From positions 1 through 26,624 of IMG/VR virus record IMGVR_UViG_3300037264_003395: 26,624 nucleotides of DNA. One strand, given 5' to 3'. The position numbers were made by a program, and so were the translations under genes. The notes beneath the pieces are model-generated. The model did not search any database. It was not told where the DNA came from and saw nothing but the letters and a program-made list of their open reading frames with translations. Of the stretch, positions 19,201 through 23,438 are shown one piece after another. Each line of letters begins with the position of its first letter. Position 1 is the first letter of the stretch. The DNA comes from a virus.

Positions 19201-19454
19201 AGGAGACGCCGACGCCGGGCTCTCTCGGCGTCTTCTACCGCGAGGTCAGCACCGCTCTCGGCGACACGATCGACGCGGCCCAAGGGAAGGAAGACGCGCT
19301 CTTGAAAGCGGGCTTCGACGCCTTGCGGCTCTGGGCGCTCGCCTACGGGCTGCCGGGCGACTACCCGCTGCGCACGATCGAGGACGTGACGACCGAAGAA
19401 GACAAGACGCGCGGCGGCCGCCGTGGTAGTAGTCGCACGGGCGGGGGGCGCTGA
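7179..19454 (+). CDS. Giant polyvalent virion protein (T7 gp16 position), 4091 aa
   Basis: One uninterrupted frame occupies the slot of the T7 ejection protein gp16 (about 1318 aa), so packaging in the virion and injection with the DNA are inferred. In order: Gly/Ala hydrophobic segments (about 277-560); conserved phage polyvalent region (about 770-900); RadC-like JAB domain (986-1130, HNHPSG at 1078-1083); GHKL ATPase (1308-1517); zincin HEAVH (1806-1810); ART-like domain (about 1940-2510); zincin HELGH (2766-2770); long charged helical stretch (2880-3350); polyvalent C-terminal module (3363-4000) with a membrane segment near 3942-3968. No transglycosylase motif is seen at the N-terminus. 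Residues about 1865-1932 are Arg/Gly-rich and look like wrong-frame translation over another ORF. The product may thus be two proteins or contain frame errors. The stop overlaps the tail-fibre ATG. Confidence 0.8.
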   Translation: MSEKLTFSDVSKPAQQVRSGAAQPSKLSFAQVSSAEPPQPRVLDEQFRGFAGLPEPDASRQADDEAIGRLRGASEEEIQADLAGQPRELSMTEKLVIGRDARQPRKSAAAVAYEQARSLGLPADVALRQGERVDALYRERRSQLILERGDLARSRAFREVFGDPSRAALVMPELEHWVALRDAMAGQGAVSDTQRISREVAEVGASFGRGLGQGATNVESQLLIWKVLKGDPEATKQWEALRASEQQSPLGALTKAIRLDPKESFAARVLGEQIPIYGAMGVGGAGGFAVGTAVPIGAGAIVSTATGNPGALAIGGAISRFTGPLFGRAGAGAAAYPFNLDESYGFLVGTTYQRPLASGASVTEPIPHEALVAAAHLAAVAKTGLDLVGIEAFLSFAGARTVFSAPLAGLRERLGALVASRPELIPALMMAGRYLVSIGAEAQTEDWQTALDYAFTAGVQAVSEGRPAGEVFARATAADETPEALAARSDAFRAAAISTAVFGPAAAILPANIRRAARIERSRADRERLDAMVKATSKLTLHGESPTAFRELAQRLGAESGVDTTYMSPDELLELFQDDAEAFRGLPEPVQREIAAALEQGRDAKLPLGVTLSVLAARSQKEPAKGAAGDDRTGAAPRARLTPTQLTEEEEQELLGDLAQPDDALATPRAPLIPPAAEVQFKRYREELVSAAHSPNDKQAADAIATLMRQATLTYAARRGISVEEAIARMPRLRFQGRQGSGIAPAHPALLDAPLRDVPGEQRLAAIKRAVVDLRNPVAFEASVKHPILSLLKGHGGVDPTSTLGGELRNLGVTNRTLPGIFRRRGTKGKAGRAVPGTAAIDTLNKDEYPDLFDGFPVQEGTNYIESNAILEAIRRELAGDPILSPEEAGTRTALEEQRAMLQDALAEANLDLAQVDDETAAQALYAMERQGLADELFQGPITEGGVEYALADADRRDDSQVAESGPDAGVSVEVYDEKAAPAAKVLPRAARVALVQTGTFRTALTRVISAEDVAHLVAELRKDPQEQFLAVITGARGKVLRIVRVSRGTVSASLVHPMTTLSPVFQVEGAAKVWLVHNHPSGEASPSREDHEIHDRLRRALSGSGIELAGALVVAPGGRAAEIEMGLAMGGSREFKIPAKRRDRVAGVFERRFRAIGDAKPLRASDPESALRAWHSLSPEGAPGILFLNTRQKAVGTLYLEPDEMKRLRTGDPKRGMGAILREAGVRNATAMIAFVPKADLRGAAQNLAGFGKVIGLPLLDAVSSDPGEYVSAREQNWLGAGETFFQPLFNRGEKGETVREIKVTSNKSRLYDLLGPTMYDKPLVNAATRELLQNAFDAVKAAARPDGKILLTLDRAARTLTVEDNGIGMSAETVEEAFFKIAGTDKGDLAISQRSGGLGLAKMAFLFGSEWVDLETVRGEVRVKANATSTTMRNEEPITLHSSPAPGVPSGTRVTVKIPASFVNKQGETTAIQLEPWVVRSVLEQPLIGNVEVSLKTVDPHARDFVEVMPTGRNLSLETRAAFVTTVTFDWGSADLYINPTPQDYAPFRVLSAGLYQFHHFGANGENAVILDIHPNVDPLDPRYPFNNTRDGFRKTIDADIKAVENFLSARKLARALREESKSFVDVKAMPYSRLDDAAPVAPDFTDAGLRQLADIEIPVAKSLSGAAFKQESERRVAASMKSNTPEERVEAYAVDPETLLYHNNTTGDYLGGTPEEALAARTMFAQMGSFASDFKDTIAGMPGWGDARNYAVGISIDKGTPPKPGYRGVNINVPFKAFFLNPLARHSKGAGGAVAEFWHILRHEAVHVRVRDHDAEFAGWQSNFDAEIGDAGFEEPLKAQLRALVHTHWRTLERLRELYESDPTKNRAPSLKGAAARAREARERGDHALGERRGPPVSRLPGDADRGVRDGAARGEGDDGRGTERARDVLAAAFSQAFQGSPSKKLIGGKLSDSYIGTGENTRGQGWGHYLTSMRSVGEWYRRTLAHDRTEMTYRGSAIAQVGPGIVRRHFEEIGRYERMSREHKQDGSAVSLEVAERADAAAARLREPAAIAEGARREALSLLAGVIDRGVAPAAAITSEIEGRHLTLMRQRADLYERRARLAKLGGEKAASLDLLRYRELELEAEDALLAALREIDAEDFHVERTGVLLKGQPLEEHNTGTLETEVVTARGDELRRKPVRRYLTREEAEDLARRSNVVGGAYAGMTVEQDREIGDWVVLEAPSTDEDMAAKVRERDLARSQLVDHARQVSAAEIGSFMQEGRDGDALSAAHAHAETRKKWKNAQERNQADAVAWRTTSRERAARFKEALAARERGEAIPFGTTLDASGDPSSSRNAAALVYILRIQQDAVDAARVAQSFAGVAETYRLLVEAVDSLHLEDVTYVQPGNVRRFEIPDETDLLAWNKTLAEHTPELLEKLAPALEKVGITRETLPEQSGRDLYYALEDSFAPDYTGNRGRHPGAQEASQYLLSLGVPGHSYISNSRNKNFVLYSGDAAQLEETYYQGPRQTGLFAGAGEISREAKRLLEHLKTASDRTVSAIGAALELADPNAVADELAEEGLATLTASDLTADPLGRQVALTKAGRERLGLDRRRDDGQQTLFQPERVEDPLVSPEQEEQLDELDIGVDRAPKRASRDRLRALYRSLARTSDDPVAALYERESYSPALRLSSGEVVYLLGADMQHATIQRTLDEIGVEGSTRDGFYSQRGEFITREDLEDLLGDSDDSFAASGGRGSITFSPDQREAIVRFSAASDLSTALHELGHYYTLTLLREADALREQEPGAAWEQQVLADADALLKAVGAEPGDTVTSEQAEQLTDLFLAYLRTGKAPSEALRSAFGRFREWLVSLYRSVRDLIGKEALPDDVRAVFDRLLATDEEIARQEGDAALGSIFAPGEVTPEEQATLEAAMAKARERVTNQVDRAQLLAMAKQRGIFERVEAERDRKEAEVRESIEAEVARDMAREPVWQADHYLRTGQLLGRETPAELPKVKLSRAGLYSLFREDTPAGQAIKEVPTGQRSWLTASKDGVHPDTVAEQFGFATGADLVRALLAAGSKEAGSRERVAAEEVKRRLAAAGRLAAGELEERVLAALAGDSMADWLEVQDKILHAQIGDGPTPLQALRHQAERMLSETKVGDVLANRAAHDRSTLHRATAEREQRAARKAYKAGDRERAALHLQRVQLHRLLERLSYAAKDEVRVALDLARRYRSSADVRKRIGLSGNGRLDQLDGVLERVTLKAESDPEIRRRRAPFVDWVRARMADGDQLAVPDLPGDPSDPLYAELPRWMREGMRVNYREMTLSEFRGMLATLKSIDHAAKRELEVRIGQETRQREDVRRSLIAEVKAGTLRPATRLSTFNPLPFRWRNVPRALSERDAARLGDRMFKAARGADAIATGKEALIWAIANADPTTTIYELFIGKLSVAEGQHGDRLRQIVEPLEKAHSRYLDRRGREYLDETLPENRLQNRWKRAPFEVTRRNLLHVAYNVGNVGPGSNLTKLLGGYGWISGEMADLDPDGSRAWIVAILDEHLDADDWAHVQAVWDLLESFRDEVLGFEERMTGHAPEPIEPAKFTTPRTGVKMRGGYFPVVYDPSRSDAAALRQAEDILRTEAIGVGRVEPRHPYTKARTFLRSRALLIEGDEILFNHLESVSRDLAFREALLDIWKTINHDSVHEAMRATLGDEFSVVSWWKPWLQSIAGESRTPSGLSWFTRLAYGMHHRAAAFTLLGRVTTILKQVTGVSNAVQQLSTQVTDEMLPAGVTAHVGLRHLVATRALIAATWRSFGEGNPAELLRVRAAAMAKFPVLRGRLESYDREIKEVRNRVRGQTGLKAALIEGAAKAIAWVQLHSVDIPLALAAYDLAKGRGLSESAAIASAETAVRVGEGSGSRLSQPVILTTFDSLASVVFGFLATYRFTSLNQVRSAWRTTHSPGAVLGALIFSAWVPSMLGGTIGLLWWGLTGQGGEPPDDEDWWETVSRNGLEGVADLIPGITDLRRSIQRKETPTPGSLGVFYREVSTALGDTIDAAQGKEDALLKAGFDALRLWALAYGLPGDYPLRTIEDVTTEEDKTRGGRRGSSRTGGGR
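8007..8190 (+). other. Hydrophobic Gly/Ala-rich segment of the giant protein
   Basis: Residues about 277-337 are almost free of charge and rich in Gly, Ala, Ile and Val (for example GAMGVGGAGGFAVGTAVPIG). Further hydrophobic helices follow (AHLAAVAKTGLDLVGIEAFL and a segment around ALMMAGRYLVSIGAEAQTED). This layout is common near the N-terminus of large phage ejection proteins and suggests membrane insertion during DNA entry. Confidence 0.5.
10134..10568 (+). other. RadC-like JAB/MPN metalloprotease domain in the giant protein
   Basis: Residues about 986-1130. The motif HNHPSGEASPSRED places the zinc ligands at H1078, H1080 and D1091, with the RadC-type SREDHEIHDRL continuation. The preceding GTVSASLVHP matches the strand-helix that comes before the zinc site in RadC. 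E1020-region EQF would supply the upstream glutamate. JAB domains of other families cleave ubiquitin-like or other isopeptide bonds; the activity here is unknown. The zinc ligands are intact, so the domain is probably active. Confidence 0.8.
11100..11730 (+). other. GHKL (Hsp90/MutL-type) ATPase domain in the giant protein
   Basis: Residues about 1308-1517 carry all Bergerat-fold boxes: the N box ELLQNAFDAV with N1336, the G1 box EDNGIGM with D1366, and the G2 box SGGLGLAK (G1398-G1401). A lid with FKIAGTDKG precedes G2. The closest class could be MutL/Hsp90/MORC-like rather than a histidine kinase, because no phospho-acceptor domain is visible. ATP-dependent clamping or remodelling is inferred from the family. 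Confidence 0.8.
12510..12768 (+). other. First zincin metallopeptidase motif in the giant protein
   Basis: Residues about 1778-1863. HEAVHVRVRDH gives H1806, E1807, H1810 and H1816, that is HExxH plus a third histidine at the spacing of metzincins (HExxHxxGxxH), but with Val in place of the Gly. DAEF follows, as in phage polyvalent peptidases with HDxxF-like tails. The downstream helix (LKAQLRALVHTHWRTLERLRE) is the last part of the giant frame with convincing coding bias before the frame switch. Confidence 0.65.
12763..12978 (+). CDS. 71-codon ORF out of frame inside the giant gene (real coding signal)
   Basis: The ORF lies in a different frame from the surrounding 12.3-kb ORF, but the coding signal here belongs to it: only 8 of its 71 codons end in A or T, against 42 of 64 codons of the giant frame between 12786 and 12977. 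The ATG has GGGAG (12753-12757) 5 nt upstream. The product is a natural-looking, charged helical protein (start MSPILLKIVRRALKAPLPEH, end TDEELNELAMS) with no family I recognise. Either it is a true small gene separating two proteins, or it is part of the giant polypeptide that lost its frame through an insertion near the A5 run (12780-12784) and a deletion near 12976. No stop in the giant frame marks either edge. Confidence 0.6.
   Translation: MSPILLKIVRRALKAPLPEHEKRENVEIMLLVNAEGLRSHGFPETQIAEYETALREVKAMTDEELNELAMS
12981..14706 (+). other. ADP-ribosyltransferase-like domain with a long insertion
   Basis: Residues about 1935-2510. FQGSPSKK, then IGTGENTRGQGWGHYLTSM and VGEWYRRTL, parallel the xHGSPH...IGTGEGAQAYGxGLYFA...VAxxYR pattern common in phage and mobile-element polyvalent proteins, which resembles the PARP YxFGxGIYFAD core. 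The second half is also present: RRFEIPDETDLLAWNKTLAE and QEASQYLLSLGVPGHSYIS...NFVLYSG. About 350-400 residues (coiled, charged) are inserted between TYRG and TYVQPG. Catalytic competence cannot be judged: the H-Y-E triad is not clear by eye. Confidence 0.55.
15399..15846 (+). other. Second zincin metallopeptidase domain in the giant protein
   Basis: Residues about 2741-2890. STALHELGHYYTLTLL places the HExxH at H2766-H2770. The following AEQLTDLFLAYLRTGKAPSEALRSAFGRFREWLVSLYRSV and VRAVFDRLLATDEEI segments are the usual continuation of this phage/mobile-element zincin family, and glutamates in the EQAEQLTD region are candidates for the third ligand. Such peptidases may process the polyprotein itself or host proteins. 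Confidence 0.72.
17266..19451 (+). other. C-terminal polyvalent module of the giant protein with a membrane segment
   Basis: Residues about 3363-4090 resemble large-polyvalent-protein-associated C-terminal regions: helical segments around KEALIWAIANAD and GYFPVVYDPSRSDA, LLGRVTTILKQVTGVSNAVQQL, then AIASAETAVRVGEGSG and FLATYRFTSLNQVRSAWR. A hydrophobic stretch AVLGALIFSAWVPSMLGG continuing to LLWWGL (about 3942-3968) could be one or two membrane helices. The Arg/Gly-rich tail (RGGRRGSSRTGGGR) ends the protein. Confidence 0.55.
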
Positions 19455-21268
19455 TGGCCGTTACAAGCGAGCAGGTCCGCGTCTCCTACGCCGGCAACGA
19501 CGTGACGGTGGCCTTCGCGGTCCCGTTCATGTTCCACGACAACGCGGCGCTCCTCGTGATCGAGCGCTCGGCGCTCGGCGTCGAAACCGTGAAGGTGCTG
19601 AACACGCACTACACGATCACCGGCGAGGACGTCATCACCGGCGGCACGGTCACGATGACGACCGCTCCCGCGGCTGGCGTGACGCTCTTCATCATCCACG
19701 ACCCCGATCTGACGCAGGTGCTCGACCTCGTCGGCGGCACCTCGCTCCCGGCCGAGTCGCTCGAGGCCGAACTCGATCGCCAGGTGCACCAGAACCAGCG
19801 CACTCGCGAGCTCGCGACCCGGACGCCTCGACTCGCCGAGACGGACACTGACGGCTCGGGCGCCTACAACGCGAACAGCAACCGGATCGCGAACCTCGCG
19901 GATCCGACGAGCGGGCAGGACGCCGTCACGCGCGCCTACGCGCTCGCGAACTTCGCGACGGCCTCGGGCCCGGCCGCGCTCCCGCCTAACGGCTCGCTGA
20001 CTAACGCGATGTGGGACACCGCGGGCGACCTCGCGCTCACCAACGTCGACGGGCTCACGATCGCCGAGCAGCAGGTGGAGGTGAACCCGCTCGCGCTCGC
20101 GGACTCCGGCGACCTCCTCGCGCAGCTGCAGAAGATCCAGTTTCAGATCCTCGCGATCCTCAACAATCTCGACGCGGGCGCGCGCGCGCACGCCTACGAG
20201 GCGGTGGGCACGAACGTCCCGACGCAGATCACGGCCTCGATCGCGGCGGCCGTGGTCGGAGGCAACGAGCTCGTGAACGGCAGCCTGCTCGTCTCGCAGC
20301 GCTTCCCGAGCGAGACGGCCACCGGCACGAACACCGGGTTCGATGCCTACGTGTGTGACGAGTGGTTCGTGTACCCGACCGGCGGCGTCGTCACCTGGCG
20401 CCGCACCGCGGTCGCGGCGGATCTCCACTCGGCCGCGCGCTCGCCGCTCGGGCTCGAGTTCGACGGCGCCGCGGGCATGACCAACATGCGCTTCGGGACG
20501 CGCCTCGGGCGTTCGAAGGTCCGCCGGCTCGGCGCGCTGCTCGCGAACAAAAACGTCACCTTCGGGATCAAGGTCAAACACTCGGGCACGACGGGCTCGA
20601 TCACGCCGGATTTTCACGTGCGCAGCACCTCGAACACGGGCCCCGACGAGGCGAACGCGACCAAGTTCGCGGTCGCGAACATGACCAACCGCCTGACGCA
20701 GCCCTTCCCGGGCGCGCTCGCCTCGGGCAACGAGGTGGCCTTCACGCACACGTTCGACCTCGGCGCGATGGTGGATTCCCAGAACGGCGTCGAGCTCTAC
20801 GTCGACTTCCTCGCGATGAACCTGGCGACCATCCAGTTCACGGTGGTCGATGCGTGGCTCGCCTTCGGCGACATCACGGCAACCCTGCTGGTCGACGATT
20901 TCGACGAGGCGCTCGACGCGTGCCTGCTCGGCTTCCAGAAGACGCCGGGCTACTCGGTGAGCGTCGCGACCCTCAACGCCGGCACCGCGGGCTTCGGCGG
21001 GACGCTGATCGGGCACGGGAAAGACGGCACGGCTATCTCAGGGATGCACTGGAATCACGCGCGCCCGCTGCGCTTTGCCGGGACGTTCGCGACCTACAAC
21101 CCGGCCGTTGGGTCTAACAACGCACCGCGAAACCAGCTCGGCGAGAATGGCCTCATCTCGACCGTCGCGGCGGGCCAGAGCACGTCTTACGTCCGCTACG
21201 ACACAGGTGGCACCGACTCCGTCGCCTGGCACGTGCACGCGACGCACGACGCGAGCTGGTACGACTAA
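19454..21268 (+). CDS. T7-type tail fibre / receptor-binding protein
   Basis: 604 aa; ATG overlaps the giant gene's TGA. The first ~150 residues are the T7 gp17-type attachment domain: SYAGNDVTVAFAVPFMFHDNAALLV, HYTITGED, GGTVTMTTAPAAGVTLFIIHDPDLTQ, then the LEAELDRQVHQNQRT helix. Next is the GNRIANLADPTSGQDAVTRAYA-like motif common in fibre shafts. The C-terminal half (about 270-604) starts with GGNELVNGSLLVSQRF...FDAYVCDEWFV, the pattern of jelly-roll carbohydrate-binding domains in phage fibres. The N-terminus should dock to the tail tubular proteins and the C-terminus to the host surface. There is no signal peptide, unlike the following genes. Confidence 0.9.
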   Translation: MAVTSEQVRVSYAGNDVTVAFAVPFMFHDNAALLVIERSALGVETVKVLNTHYTITGEDVITGGTVTMTTAPAAGVTLFIIHDPDLTQVLDLVGGTSLPAESLEAELDRQVHQNQRTRELATRTPRLAETDTDGSGAYNANSNRIANLADPTSGQDAVTRAYALANFATASGPAALPPNGSLTNAMWDTAGDLALTNVDGLTIAEQQVEVNPLALADSGDLLAQLQKIQFQILAILNNLDAGARAHAYEAVGTNVPTQITASIAAAVVGGNELVNGSLLVSQRFPSETATGTNTGFDAYVCDEWFVYPTGGVVTWRRTAVAADLHSAARSPLGLEFDGAAGMTNMRFGTRLGRSKVRRLGALLANKNVTFGIKVKHSGTTGSITPDFHVRSTSNTGPDEANATKFAVANMTNRLTQPFPGALASGNEVAFTHTFDLGAMVDSQNGVELYVDFLAMNLATIQFTVVDAWLAFGDITATLLVDDFDEALDACLLGFQKTPGYSVSVATLNAGTAGFGGTLIGHGKDGTAISGMHWNHARPLRFAGTFATYNPAVGSNNAPRNQLGENGLISTVAAGQSTSYVRYDTGGTDSVAWHVHATHDASWYD

Positions 21269-21282
21269 CAAGGAGGTCTCTC

Positions 21283-22380
21283 ATGGCCGTGACTCGCGTC
21301 CGGGCTGCGATCGCGGCGCTCTGCGTGGCCTTCGCCGCTCTGCCGGCTGTAGGCGCCTCGTGGTTCAACGTCGACCCGTTCGTCGGCGCTCAGGACAATG
21401 CGACCCGCTACGAGTTCGCGGCGGCCGACGGAACCGGCTTCTCGAGCATCCGGGGACTCGGGCCGCAGTGCCGGACGGTCGCGGTGGGCTTCGCGGACGG
21501 CGCCGGCGGCGACGCGACGGTGCACTCGTGCAGCGACGTCGCCTGCACCGAGAGCAAGGCCGAGGTCGCCTTCGTCGCGGACGGCGAGGCGGTCTTCGTG
21601 CCGCGCTTCCGGCGTCTGCGCGTCGAGCGCGTCGCGGTGGGCGCGGGCACGAGCATCCTCGAGATCAGCTGCGGCGGGAACGTCGCCAGGAGCGCCGCCA
21701 GCGTGCCGACCGGCACGGGATTCCGGCACATGACGGCGGGCGTCGAGGACGCGGCTGCGAAGCTCGTCGACACGGCCGACGTGAACGATGATCAGATCAC
21801 CTACGCAAAGGTGCAGAACGTCGTCGCCGATGATCGCCTGCTCGGCCGCGTCTCGGGCGCGAACGGGAACATCGAGGAGATTGCCGCGACGGCGCCGCTC
21901 GGCCTCGCGGGCGGCTCGCTCTTGCTCACGCAGAACGCTGGCACCGACGTAACCGCAGACCTCGAGGAAGAGACCCACGCCGCCGAGCACTCGCAGGCTG
22001 CCGCGGATCCCGTGACCGCCGAGAACCTTGCGAGCGCGTGCCTCTCGGGCGAGACGCTCGAAGGAGACGGCACGGGGGGCGTCGTCTGCGGCACCGACGG
22101 CAACTCCGTCGTCGTGACGCTCGACTTCGGCCTCGGCGGCTCCGACATCGCCTCCGTGGTGGTCACGGGCCAGGCCTGGGTCGCTGCGGGCACTGAGATC
22201 GCCTGCGCGCCGACGATGGTCGCGACGGCGGACCGCGCCGAGGGCGCCGAGGACGCGGTGATCGAGGGCCTCGTGGTCGCCGCGCACACCCGCGTCGCAG
22301 CGACCGGATTCACGCTCACCGGCGCCCCGCGGTTCGGCCATGCTATCGGCAAGTACGCCGTCCACTGCTTAGGAGTCTGA
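21283..22380 (+). CDS. Signal-peptide-bearing fibre-like protein
   Basis: 365 aa; AAGGAGGT (21269-21276) gives one of the best ribosome sites in the window, 6 nt before the ATG. Residues 1-25 form a Sec-type signal: Arg residues, the hydrophobic core AAIAALCVAFAALPA, then VGA-S as a probable cleavage site. The N-terminal domain has paired cysteines (PQC, HSCSDVAC, ISCGG). The middle has fibre-type phrases (NDDQITYAKVQNVVADDRLLG, HAAEHSQAAADPVTAENLA), and the C-terminal domain resembles tail-fibre tips (ASVVVTGQAWVAAGTEIAC). It is thus a fibre-like protein that appears built for export, which is unusual. Alternatives: a secreted decoy or a virion protein whose hydrophobic N-terminus is an anchor. 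Confidence 0.8.
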   Translation: MAVTRVRAAIAALCVAFAALPAVGASWFNVDPFVGAQDNATRYEFAAADGTGFSSIRGLGPQCRTVAVGFADGAGGDATVHSCSDVACTESKAEVAFVADGEAVFVPRFRRLRVERVAVGAGTSILEISCGGNVARSAASVPTGTGFRHMTAGVEDAAAKLVDTADVNDDQITYAKVQNVVADDRLLGRVSGANGNIEEIAATAPLGLAGGSLLLTQNAGTDVTADLEEETHAAEHSQAAADPVTAENLASACLSGETLEGDGTGGVVCGTDGNSVVVTLDFGLGGSDIASVVVTGQAWVAAGTEIACAPTMVATADRAEGAEDAVIEGLVVAAHTRVAATGFTLTGAPRFGHAIGKYAVHCLGV

Positions 22381-22383
22381 CCC

Positions 22384-23046
22384 GTGAAACGCTTCCTCTC
22401 CCTTCTCCTCGCGCTCCTGCTCGCGGTTCCGTCGCTCGCGTCCGTCGAGATCGACAGCGGGGCGAGCTCCGATCTGCTCACGGTCACGGCGAATAAGGCC
22501 GCACTCGTTGCGCACGCCCCGTCCACCCGAACGACCTACACCGCGACGGTCGCGGGCGCGACGACCACGGCAGCCTACAACCTCCAGGTCGAGTCGAGCG
22601 CCGGCACTGGTTTCAAGGTGTCGCGCATCTGTGTCACCTACGCCCTCGGCGCGACGGCGGCGGGCACGATCATCACGACTACGGTCTCCCGGCGGACGAC
22701 CGCGAGCTCGGCGGGCACGGCGCTCGCGAACGAAGGCACCGGCACGACCTCTGTCAGCAAGCACGACCCAGCCGCTGGCTCGTTCGGCGGGCTCGCGCGC
22801 GGGCTCGCGGCGACCCTAGGCACCGCCGGCGCGACGCTCGACCAATGGCAGTTTCCGCAGACCGTGGTCGCCGGGACGACCGGCATCACGCAGCCCGTCT
22901 ACATCTGCAAGGACTACGCAGCAAACGGCGAGCAGGCGATCGTCAACGCCGCGGGCGTGACCAACGGCATCTCCGTGCTCGTGTCCGCAGGCGGCGCGGG
23001 CTCGCTCGCCGTGGGCGCGATCTCGATGACCTTCATCTCGGAGTAG
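22384..23046 (+). CDS. Exported Thr/Ala-rich beta protein, phage-associated
   Basis: 220 aa, GTG start with AGGAG (22371-22375) 8 nt upstream; it begins 3 nt after the preceding stop. Residues 1-20 are a textbook signal peptide (KRFLSLLLALLLAVPSLAS). The mature part is a Thr/Ala/Gly-rich beta protein with one cysteine pair (RICVTYAL and VYICKDYA) and the phrase TVSRRTTASSAGTALANEGTGTTSVSKHDPA, a pattern I associate with environmental-phage virion proteins. No catalytic motif. It probably works with the flanking exported proteins on the cell or virion surface; the function is unknown. Confidence 0.78.
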   Translation: MKRFLSLLLALLLAVPSLASVEIDSGASSDLLTVTANKAALVAHAPSTRTTYTATVAGATTTAAYNLQVESSAGTGFKVSRICVTYALGATAAGTIITTTVSRRTTASSAGTALANEGTGTTSVSKHDPAAGSFGGLARGLAATLGTAGATLDQWQFPQTVVAGTTGITQPVYICKDYAANGEQAIVNAAGVTNGISVLVSAGGAGSLAVGAISMTFISE

Positions 23047-23048
23047 CG

Positions 23049-23438
23049 ATGCGCGTGAAAGCCAAACGCCGCGAGACTCCCGCTCTCCCGCCGGAGTTCC
23101 TCTACGCGGAGCGGGACGCCAGCGGGACGTGGCTCGTCGTGCGCGATGGGGAGACTCGAGGCACGCGGCTCTCCGAGCTCCACTTCCTCGCGCTGTGGGA
23201 GCCCTACCCGCCCTTCGCCCCGTTCGTGGAGCCTCCGGGAGCGCCATCGGTCGTTCGCGAGCTCGTCCGCGAGAAGGCCGATCGTGGGCTCGTCTGGCTC
23301 ATCAACTGGGCGAACCGCATGCGCAGAACGACCGCACCGGCGCCCGAGACCTACGTTCCGAGGCCGGGGGTCGAGGAGCGCGTGCTCGTCGATATCCCAA
23401 TGAAAGCACCCGCGGTCGCGGGGGAGGTGATCGAATGA
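23049..23438 (+). CDS. Unknown cytoplasmic phage protein
   Basis: 129 aa from the ATG at 23049, 2 nt after the previous stop; GGAG (23040-23043) precedes it. A longer frame exists upstream but overlaps the previous gene. The protein is basic at the N-terminus (RVKAKRRE), has strands around FLYAERDASGTWLVVRDGE, a Trp/Pro-rich middle (FLALWEPYPPFAPF), and a helix DRGLVWLINWANRMRR that could be membrane-proximal. No signal peptide, no domain recognised. It ends with ATGA overlapping the next gene, so the four genes 21283-25129 form one coupled group. Confidence 0.72.
   Translation: MRVKAKRRETPALPPEFLYAERDASGTWLVVRDGETRGTRLSELHFLALWEPYPPFAPFVEPPGAPSVVRELVREKADRGLVWLINWANRMRRTTAPAPETYVPRPGVEERVLVDIPMKAPAVAGEVIE

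Noticed and set aside
15728-19429. Plus-strand open frame of 1233 codons overlapping the giant gene in another frame
   Set aside because: The product is Arg/Ala/Gly-dominated with no motif, while the giant frame here has clear GC3 bias and zincin and C-terminal module motifs.
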